A stretch of DNA of 45,176 nt, taken from NCBI GenBank assembly GCA_021782545.1, contig JAJXUW010000004.1, positions 1 to 45,176 of the forward strand, read 5' to 3'. The translations under genes were made by a program, and so were the position numbers. Below the pieces are notes generated by a model. It saw only the letters and a program-made list of their open reading frames with translations. It had not been told where the DNA came from and ran no database searches. The DNA is from Deltaproteobacteria bacterium (GTDB taxonomy: Bacteria; Desulfobacterota; Desulfuromonadia; Geobacterales; Pseudopelobacteraceae). Positions 36,138-45,176 of this stretch are shown piece by piece (the stretch's first letter is position 1; every line of letters begins with the position of its first letter).

Positions 36138-37505
36138 TTACTGGTTCTTAGCCAGGTTTTCAAACCGGGTGTGTTCACCCATGAAGGTCAACTCTACCGT
36201 ACCGATCGGGCCGTTACGCTGCTTGCCGATGATGATTTCGGAGCTGCGTTCATGGTCGGCGGTGCAGGAACCGTCCTTCTTGCGGCAGTGCTCGCAGTAG
36301 ACCGACTCCCGGTAGACGAACATGATCACGTCGGCGTCCTGTTCGATGGCCCCCGATTCCCGCAGGTCGCTCATCATCGGGCGCTTGTCGCTGCGGTTTT
36401 CAAGGCTACGGTTTAACTGCGACAGGGCTACCACCGGCACGTTCAGCTCTTTGGCCAGCGCTTTCAGCGAGCGGGATATCTCCGAGATCTCCTGCTGGCG
36501 TGATTCCGGGTTGGCGCTGCCCCGCATCAGCTGCAGGTAGTCAATAATGATCAACCCCAGGTTGTGTTCGCTTTTGAGCCGTCTGGCCTTGGCCCGCAGT
36601 TCAAGGATGCTGATGGCCGGGGTGTCATCGATGAAGATATTGGCCTTGAACAGGGTATCGGCGGCCCGTTGCAGCCGCGGCCAATCAGTGTCGTGAAAAT
36701 TGCCGGTACGCATCCGTCCGGCGTCCACCCGCGCCAGGGATGACAGCAGACGCATGACCAGCTGTTCCTTGCCCATTTCCAGAGAAAAGATCACCGACGA
36801 GACCTTTTCTTTCGCCTCGGCGCTGGCATAGCTGGCGATGTTCAGCGCCAGGGTGGTCTTACCCATCGAAGGGCGGGCCGCGATGATGATCAGGTCGCCG
36901 GGCTGAAAGCCGGCCGTCATGTGGTCCAGGTCAAGATAGCCGGTGGGAATGCCGGTGATCTGCTCTTTTTTCTCGTAGAGGGTCTGGAGCAGTTTGAAGG
37001 TGTCCTTGATGATCGCCTTGACCGGAAAATACTGGGGGCGCAGCTTGTTTTCGGCCAACTCGAACAGTGCCTTTTGGGCGCCGTCCAGCATCTCGTTCAC
37101 ATCGGCCTGTTCATCATAGCCCTTGGTGACGATGTCGGTGGCCACCGTGATCAGGCGGCGATTCAGGGCCTTTTCCTTTACAATTTTGCAGTAGTAGTTG
37201 ATGTTGGCGGCGGTCGGCACATAATCCACCAGTGTGGCCAGATAGGCCGCGCCACCGGAAGCCTCCAGCTCACCCCGTCGCTTCAGGGTGTCGGTAAGGG
37301 TGATCAGATCGCACGGTTCGCGGTGCTCGGAGAGCTCCAGCATGGCCTCGAAGATCTTGCGGTGGGCCTCGCGATAGAAATCATGGGGCTCCAGGACCTC
37401 AAGCACCCGGTTGATGGCGTCGTTGTCGATCAGAATGCCACCCAGGATCGACATCTCGGCCTCAAGGCTCTGAGGCGGCAATTTGTGAATATCAGCCATA
37501 ACCAT
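36138..37505 (-). CDS. dnaB: Replicative DNA helicase DnaB
   Basis: 'MADIHKLPPQSLEAEMSILGGILIDNDAI', Walker A 'ARPSMGKTTLALNIA', 'MSDLRESGAIEQDADVIMFVYR'. Confidence 0.98.
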   Translation of the reverse strand: MVMADIHKLPPQSLEAEMSILGGILIDNDAINRVLEVLEPHDFYREAHRKIFEAMLELSEHREPCDLITLTDTLKRRGELEASGGAAYLATLVDYVPTAANINYYCKIVKEKALNRRLITVATDIVTKGYDEQADVNEMLDGAQKALFELAENKLRPQYFPVKAIIKDTFKLLQTLYEKKEQITGIPTGYLDLDHMTAGFQPGDLIIIAARPSMGKTTLALNIASYASAEAKEKVSSVIFSLEMGKEQLVMRLLSSLARVDAGRMRTGNFHDTDWPRLQRAADTLFKANIFIDDTPAISILELRAKARRLKSEHNLGLIIIDYLQLMRGSANPESRQQEISEISRSLKALAKELNVPVVALSQLNRSLENRSDKRPMMSDLRESGAIEQDADVIMFVYRESVYCEHCRKKDGSCTADHERSSEIIIGKQRNGPIGTVELTFMGEHTRFENLAKNQ

Positions 37506-37508
37506 GGC

Positions 37509-38783
37509 TTACCTCCGGGAGGTGGTACTGCCGGTCGCAGGCCGATCGGCCTGGGGCAGTCGCAGCAGGTCACCGGGCGCTGCTGCAGCCGGTAGCCTCA
37601 TGACAATACGTTGGTTGGGGTGCACTACCGAGGCCGACGTGTAGCCATTATCGGGTCCCACGACCATGATCTCCGTTGCCGGACAGTCGAGGCGTTTCAT
37701 GCGGGGTCCGATCAGCTCCAGACAATCGCCGAGCGCAAACCGGTTTCTCACCGTCAGCGTGCCGGTGCCGTTGTGCGGATGCACGCTCTCAACCACGCCA
37801 ACCAGATGGTGGCTGCGCTGGTAGCCGGCATGGTAGGATTGCCCCACGTCATGCGGGTCGCCATACAGAAAGCCGGTGGTATAGCCGCGATTGCTGACCG
37901 TGGTCAGCTCTTCGAGCCAGCGGGGATCGGTCCGGTAACCTGCCGGATCGCTGGCATAGGCATCAAGCGCGGCACGGTAGACCCGCAGGACGCACGCCAG
38001 ATAATGCACTCCCTTCATCCGGCCTTCGATTTTGAGTGCGGTCACGCCGGCGGAGATCAGCTCTGGTAGCTGTTCCAGCAGGCACAGGTCCTTTGAATTA
38101 AAGATAAAGGTACCCTGTTCGTGTTCTTCGATCGGCAGATCGACGCCGGGACGGCTCTCTTCCTGTAAGGCGTAGCGCCAGCGGCAGGGTTGGGTACAGG
38201 CACCCTGGTTGGCGCTGCGCCCGGTCAGGGCGCTGGAGAGCAGGCAGCGTCCCGAGTAGGCGATGCACAACGCGCCGTGGACAAACACCTCGCAGGGGAT
38301 AGTGACCGCCGTGACGGTGGTGCGGATATCCTCCAGGGTCATCTCCCGTGCCAGGTTGATACGGCCAACCCCCTGCTCTTGCCAAAACAGGGCCGTTTCG
38401 TGGTTGATGGTGTTCGCCTGGGTCGACAGATGGATCTCACGTTCGGGTGATATGCGGCGGACCATCCGCAGTACACCGGGGTCGGCGACAATATAGGCGT
38501 CAAACGGCAGGCGGGCCATCTGGCGTAGGTACTGCTCAAGCCCGTCGAGTTGGCGATCAGAGGGGTAGCTGTTCACCGTCAGATAGGCCCGCACCTTGTT
38601 GGCATGGCATAATGCAAGGGCGGCCGGGAGTTCAGCGTTGGTAAAGTTGCCCGCCATGGCCCGCAGTCCAAACTGGTCGCCCCCCAGATAGACCGCGTCG
38701 GCGCCGTACTGTAGGGCAATTTTTAGTTTTTCCATGGTGCCGGCTGGTGCCAGCAGTTCAGGTATCATAGTGTCGATGCGCAA
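37509..38783 (-). CDS. Peptidase U32 family protein
   Basis: 'PELLAPAGTMEKLKIALQYGADAVYLGGDQFGLRAMAGNF', 'VFVHGALCIAYSGRCLLSSALTGRSANQGACTQPCRW', 'NSKDLCLLEQLPELISAGVTALKIEGRMK'. Confidence 0.93.
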   Translation of the reverse strand: MRIDTMIPELLAPAGTMEKLKIALQYGADAVYLGGDQFGLRAMAGNFTNAELPAALALCHANKVRAYLTVNSYPSDRQLDGLEQYLRQMARLPFDAYIVADPGVLRMVRRISPEREIHLSTQANTINHETALFWQEQGVGRINLAREMTLEDIRTTVTAVTIPCEVFVHGALCIAYSGRCLLSSALTGRSANQGACTQPCRWRYALQEESRPGVDLPIEEHEQGTFIFNSKDLCLLEQLPELISAGVTALKIEGRMKGVHYLACVLRVYRAALDAYASDPAGYRTDPRWLEELTTVSNRGYTTGFLYGDPHDVGQSYHAGYQRSHHLVGVVESVHPHNGTGTLTVRNRFALGDCLELIGPRMKRLDCPATEIMVVGPDNGYTSASVVHPNQRIVMRLPAAAAPGDLLRLPQADRPATGSTTSRR

Positions 38784-38871
38784 TCCGTTCCTTCTGAAAT
38801 CAGTGGGGGCAAAATGCTAACATACCGGGCTTGTTGCATGCAAACGCAATCGAGAAAATCCTGACTTTCGC

Positions 38872-38899
38872 TTGACAAACCGCAGCTTATCGCTTTAAT
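38872..38899 (+). promoter_or_regulatory. Putative sigma70 promoter upstream of cpoB-like gene
   Basis: TTGACA-N16-TTTAAT (6/6 and 5/6 matches to consensus), about 31 nt before ATG 38931. Confidence 0.65.
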
Positions 38900-38930
38900 T
38901 ACGTGGGAACATAAGGGAAACGGGGTAATT

Positions 38931-39668
38931 ATGTACAGGCTGTATCCGATAGTGTTCGTGGGAGTTGCCCTGCTGCTTGGCGGCTGTGGGGCCAATGATC
39001 TGGTGGTCAAGCGTCAGACCGAGACCGAGACACGTGTTGAGCATCTTTTTCAGGTGACGGGCGGGTTCGAGTCCCGTTTGAATGAACTGTCTACACGTCT
39101 GGCGGCGCTGGAGGAGCAGGATGCCCAGCGCGGGGCGCTAGTGCGGGAGCTTGCCGAGAACGTCCATGACTTGAAACAGTCCAATCAGATACTGCAATCG
39201 AAGGTGCAGACCGTCGCGGTTGGCACCACCCCGAAGGTCGAGGTGGTAAACCCCGATATGGCGGGGCGGCCTAAAGAGTCCAATGGCCCGCCTGCGGCCT
39301 ATCTCAAGGCGTTTGGGCTCTACAGCGCAAATAATTTTACTGCCGCCATACCGGCCTTTGAAAAGTTTCTTGCCTCTTCTCCCGCGGGCGAATACACACC
39401 GAACGCCCAGTATTGGATCGGTGAGTGCTACTACAGTATTTCCGACATCCCCAAGGCGTTGGCGGCATTTCAGAAGGTTGTGGATGGCTGGCCACGGCAT
39501 GCCAAGGCGCCCGATGCATTGCTGAAGATCGGTTACAGTGAGGTGGCGCTCAAGCAGCGTGACAAGGCGCGTGCCGCCTTTGAACGCCTGATCCGCCAAT
39601 ACCCTGGCAGCCCGGCGGCCGTTAAGGCCCGTGAACGGCTGATGATGTTGGACAACCCGGCCTCCTAG
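38931..39668 (+). CDS. CpoB/YbgF-like TPR lipoprotein (Tol-Pal associated)
   Basis: Lipobox 'LLLGGCG', coiled coil, TPR 'YLKAFGLYSANNFTAAIPAFEKFLASSPAGEYTPNAQYWIGECYYS'. Confidence 0.87.
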   Translation: MYRLYPIVFVGVALLLGGCGANDLVVKRQTETETRVEHLFQVTGGFESRLNELSTRLAALEEQDAQRGALVRELAENVHDLKQSNQILQSKVQTVAVGTTPKVEVVNPDMAGRPKESNGPPAAYLKAFGLYSANNFTAAIPAFEKFLASSPAGEYTPNAQYWIGECYYSISDIPKALAAFQKVVDGWPRHAKAPDALLKIGYSEVALKQRDKARAAFERLIRQYPGSPAAVKARERLMMLDNPAS

Positions 39669-39681
39669 CCGGAACCGCGAG

Positions 39682-40686
39682 GTGCCCATGAAGAGATGTC
39701 TGCGTACCGGTTTGTGTGCCTTTCTGTTCGCCCTGCTGCTCCCCTGTCTGGGGATGGCGGCAGCAGAGCAGCCGACAGTGTATGTGATCAAGCGGGGCGA
39801 TACCCTGTGGGGACTCTCACAGCGCTTTTTGAGCGACCCCACATACTGGCCCGGGCTTTGGTCGAAAAATCCGCAAATAACTGATCCACATCTGATCTAT
39901 CCCGGCCAGACCGTACGTTTCGCGGATGGACGACTAGAGGTTGTTCCACCCGTGCAGTCAGCCGAAAAGCCGGCTGCTCCTCAAACGGATGAGGTGGCTG
40001 AGGAAAAGACCTTCACCGTCAGGGGAAACGAGGGCCGCCTGATTGAACAAGGGGTGCTGCCGACCGGACGCATCATTGCCGGGCAGCACAGCCGGATTGT
40101 CCTTGGCGAGGACGATATCGCCTTCACCGATATCGGCAGCGACATGGGGGCGGTGGACGGCCAGAAGTTCACTATTCTGCGCAAGTCGACCACCATAAGC
40201 CATCCACGCACCAACGAGATTATCGGCACCAAGTTTTATCCGCTGGGCGTCCTGCAGCTGACCCAGGTCGCGCCTCATGGTTCCCGTGCCATTATCCTCA
40301 ACTCATTTAAAGAGGTCGAACCGGGCGACTGGCTCGTCCCCTACCACGAGGTAAAACGGCGCGAGATTTCCCTTAAAATGGCCACTCGGCCGATTAAGGG
40401 GATGATTATCGAAACCTACAGTGGCCATGATGCCGTCGCCACCGGCGATGTGGTCTACCTCGACTTGGGCACGGACGAGGGGGTGGAGGTCGGGAACCTT
40501 TTCTATGTGGTCCGTGAGGTGTCCGTCGAAAAACTGCTGGTGGACAAGGTGGTCAAGCCGTTACCCTACGAGGTGGTGGGAGCCTTGGTGGTGGTGAACA
40601 CCGGCCATCGGAGCTCCACCGCCCTGGTGGTGAAGAGCATTGACGCCATCTTCAAGCAGGACACGGTGGTAACCGCACCCCGTTAG
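39682..40686 (+). CDS. LysM-domain exported protein
   Basis: Signal peptide then LysM 'VYVIKRGDTLWGLSQRFLSDPTYWPGLWSKNPQITDPHLIYPGQTVRF'. Confidence 0.9.
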   Translation: MPMKRCLRTGLCAFLFALLLPCLGMAAAEQPTVYVIKRGDTLWGLSQRFLSDPTYWPGLWSKNPQITDPHLIYPGQTVRFADGRLEVVPPVQSAEKPAAPQTDEVAEEKTFTVRGNEGRLIEQGVLPTGRIIAGQHSRIVLGEDDIAFTDIGSDMGAVDGQKFTILRKSTTISHPRTNEIIGTKFYPLGVLQLTQVAPHGSRAIILNSFKEVEPGDWLVPYHEVKRREISLKMATRPIKGMIIETYSGHDAVATGDVVYLDLGTDEGVEVGNLFYVVREVSVEKLLVDKVVKPLPYEVVGALVVVNTGHRSSTALVVKSIDAIFKQDTVVTAPR

Positions 40687-40708
40687 TGCGGGGGCGTGTG
40701 ACGGCATG

Positions 40709-40737
40709 AGGCCGGCCTCTGGCCGGCCTTTGTTTTT
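40709..40737 (+). terminator. Rho-independent terminator
   Basis: AGGCCGGCC-TCT-GGCCGGCCT followed by TTGTTTTT; 9-bp perfect stem. Confidence 0.92.
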
Positions 40738-40746
40738 GGAGGAAGG

Positions 40747-41844
40747 GTGGATGACCGGTTTGATTGGATAGCGCTCTCCGCGGTCGACGGGGTGGGTCCC
40801 ACGCTGTTTAGGCATCTGCTTGAGCGTTTTGGAACCCCAGGACGGGCGCTTTCGGCGGCAAAGAACGAGCTGGGTGGACTGCGGGGGATGCATGACGCCA
40901 TCGCTGATGCGTTGGGTGATGCGGCCTGTCGTCGCTTTGCCGAGGCCGAACTGCGCAGGCTGGACAAGCTTCCCGATGTCCGCCTCATCACCTTCCTGGA
41001 TGCCGACTATCCCCGGCAGCTGTTCGAGATCGGCGCGCCGCCGCCGTTGCTCTATCTGCGGGGCACGGTACCGGCCTGGGATCCTGCCTTGGCCGTTGTC
41101 GGCTCCCGGCGGGCCACCCGCAACGGACTCAAGGCGGCCGAGGAATTGGCGGCCGAGGTGGCTGGCGCAGGCCTGCTGGTGGTTTCCGGCCTGGCCCGGG
41201 GGATCGATACCGCAGCCCATCGCGGTGCCCTGGCAGGCGGCGGCGCCACGGTGGCGGTGCTGGGCTGCGGGGTGGATCTCTCCTATCCGCCGGAGAACCG
41301 TGAACTGGCAGGGCGGATAGTGACCGATGGCTGTCTGCTGTCCGAGTTTCCGTTGGGAACCCAGCCGCTGGCCGATCACTTCCCGCGGCGCAACCGGATC
41401 ATCAGCGGGCTTTCACGAGGCGTCCTGGTGGTGGAGGCGGCCCAGCAGAGCGGTTCGCTGATTACCGCCCGTTATGCCCTGGAGCAGGGACGGGAGGTGC
41501 TGGCGGTGCCCGGTCCGATCAACGTCGCCTCCTGCCGGGGCAGTAACGACCTGATCAAGCAGGGGGCGGCCCTGGTGGATTCGTTGGCAGACATCCTGCT
41601 GGCCGTCGGGTTGCCGCTGGTGGGGGCAGTTGTGCGATCAAAGGGTCATCCGGCCGCCACGCGTTGTCCGCTCACCCCCCGTGAGGCCCTGGTGTACGAG
41701 CTGCTGGCCCAGGGACCACGCCACTTAGACGAGATCAGCGCGGCTCTGGAATTGACGGCCGGTGAGGTTTCGGCTATGGTGCTGGGCCTTGAACTCAAAG
41801 GGTTGCTGGCGCAGCTTCCCGGCTCCCATTACTCTATTATCTGA
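40747..41844 (+). CDS. dprA: DNA processing protein DprA
   Basis: 'LAVVGSRRATRNGLKAAEELAAEVAGAGLLVVSGLARGIDTAAHRGAL', 'SGLSRGVLVVEAAQQSGSLITARYALEQGREVLAVPG'. GTG start. Confidence 0.96.
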   Translation: MDDRFDWIALSAVDGVGPTLFRHLLERFGTPGRALSAAKNELGGLRGMHDAIADALGDAACRRFAEAELRRLDKLPDVRLITFLDADYPRQLFEIGAPPPLLYLRGTVPAWDPALAVVGSRRATRNGLKAAEELAAEVAGAGLLVVSGLARGIDTAAHRGALAGGGATVAVLGCGVDLSYPPENRELAGRIVTDGCLLSEFPLGTQPLADHFPRRNRIISGLSRGVLVVEAAQQSGSLITARYALEQGREVLAVPGPINVASCRGSNDLIKQGAALVDSLADILLAVGLPLVGAVVRSKGHPAATRCPLTPREALVYELLAQGPRHLDEISAALELTAGEVSAMVLGLELKGLLAQLPGSHYSII

Positions 41845-41856
41845 AGGATACACCGT

Positions 41857-44126
<2,270 letters not shown>

Positions 44127-44130
<4 letters not shown>

Positions 44131-45176
44131 TGCCGGTAACCGTCATCGGCGCTGGTCTGGCCGGATGCGAGGCGGCCTGGACTGCTGCGCAGCGTGGGGT
44201 CGCAGTGCGGCTGTACGAGATGAAGCCGCAGCGCTATTCTCCGGCCCACCACCTGCCCGGTCTGGCTGAACTGGTCTGCTCCAACTCCCTGCGGGGGGCT
44301 GACCTCAGCAACGCCGTAGGGCTGCTCAAAGAGGAGTTGCGACGCTGCGGTTCTCTGATTATGCAGGGGGCCGACGCCACCCGGGTGCCGGCCGGTGGTG
44401 CGCTGGCGGTGGATCGTGACCAGTTTTCGGCCTGGATTACGGAGCGGATTTCTAGCCATACCAATATTGAACTCATCAGGGAAGAAGCGATTGAATTGCC
44501 TGCAGAAGGCCTCGTGGTGGTCGCCTCCGGTCCCTTGACCAGCGACACCCTTGCCGAACGCCTGTCCACTCTGATCGGCCAACGACTCTACTTTTACGAC
44601 GCCATCGCACCGATCGTCTCGGCTGACTCCCTCGACCGGTCAAAGATCTACGCGGCCTCCCGCTATGGCAAGGGGGATGGCGACGATTACCTGAACTGCC
44701 CGCTCAATCAGGAGCAGTACCTCGCCTTTCTGGCGGCTGTGCGCAGTGCCGAGAAGGTGGAACCCCGCGATTTTGAAAAAGTGGTGCACTTTGAAGGCTG
44801 CATGCCGATCGAGGAGCTGGCAGGGCGGGGCGATGACACCCTGCGCTTCGGCCCGATGAAACCGGTGGGGCTGCCCGACCCGAAAACCGGTGAGGAACCG
44901 TGGGCCGTGGTGCAGCTGCGGGCCGAGAACCGCGAAAAGACCCTCTACAATCTGGTGGGGTTTCAGACCAAGATGACCTGGCCGGAACAGCGGCGGGTGC
45001 TGCGGTTGATCCCCGGTCTGGAGCAGGCCGAGTTCGCGCGCCTGGGGGCCATGCATCGCAACACCTTTATCAATGCCCCGACGCTGCTGCAAGCAACCCA
45101 GCAACTGCTGACCGAACCTCGCATCCTGTTTGCCGGTCAGATCACCGGGGTGGAGGGCTATGTGGAATCGGCCGGT
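44127..45176 (+). CDS. trmFO: Methylenetetrahydrofolate-tRNA-(uracil-5-)-methyltransferase TrmFO, 3'-truncated by window end
   Basis: Open from ATGATG 44127/44130 to the window end: '[40 protein letters not shown]...LVCSNSLRG...GRYGKGD'-type TrmFO features ('[20 protein letters not shown]'). Not in the supplied ORF track because it lacks a stop. Confidence 0.95.

Noticed and set aside
36921-37595. + strand 224-aa ORF opposite dnaB
   Set aside because: Antisense of conserved dnaB with no domain signature; treated as a shadow ORF.

Overview
The window is dominated by a near-continuous flagellar/chemotaxis supercluster on the + strand (about 1-36050). Its gene order and family content resemble Geobacter/Pelobacter-type Desulfuromonadota, but this is an impression from gene content and I did no database search. 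Order: FliK-like partial CDS, free-standing FlhB C-terminal-domain paralogue, phosphoglucomutase/phosphomannomutase, cheY, cheX-like, CheC/CheX-like protein fused to a receiver-like domain, 718-aa TPR protein, flgB, flgC, fliE, fliF, fliG, fliH, fliI, fliJ, motE-like, fliK, flgD, small flagellar operon protein, short flgE-type hook protein, fliL, fliM, fliN, fliO, fliP, fliQ, fliR, flhB, flhA, flhF, flhG, fliA, flgF, flgG, flgA, flgH, flgI, flgJ, flgN, flgK, flgL. A perfect 34-bp palindrome separates this from a convergent - strand pair (dnaB and a U32 peptidase-family gene). Then follow + strand cpoB/ybgF-like, LysM protein, dprA, topA and a 3'-truncated trmFO. I see no CRISPR array, rRNA, tRNA or transposon. 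I do not see a wholly new multigene system. The most notable points are: (i) flhB has no ATG/GTG/TTG at its conserved N-terminus and appears to use CTG; (ii) a CheC/CheX-like protein carries a receiver domain lacking the phospho-accepting Asp; (iii) FliK-like and FlhB-C-like elements are duplicated; (iv) there are two sigma54-type promoters and one sigma28-type promoter, the last leaving an almost leaderless flgJ; (v) hairpins lie in the leaders of fliK, flgE and flgG and over the dnaB Shine-Dalgarno; (vi) the hook protein is short.
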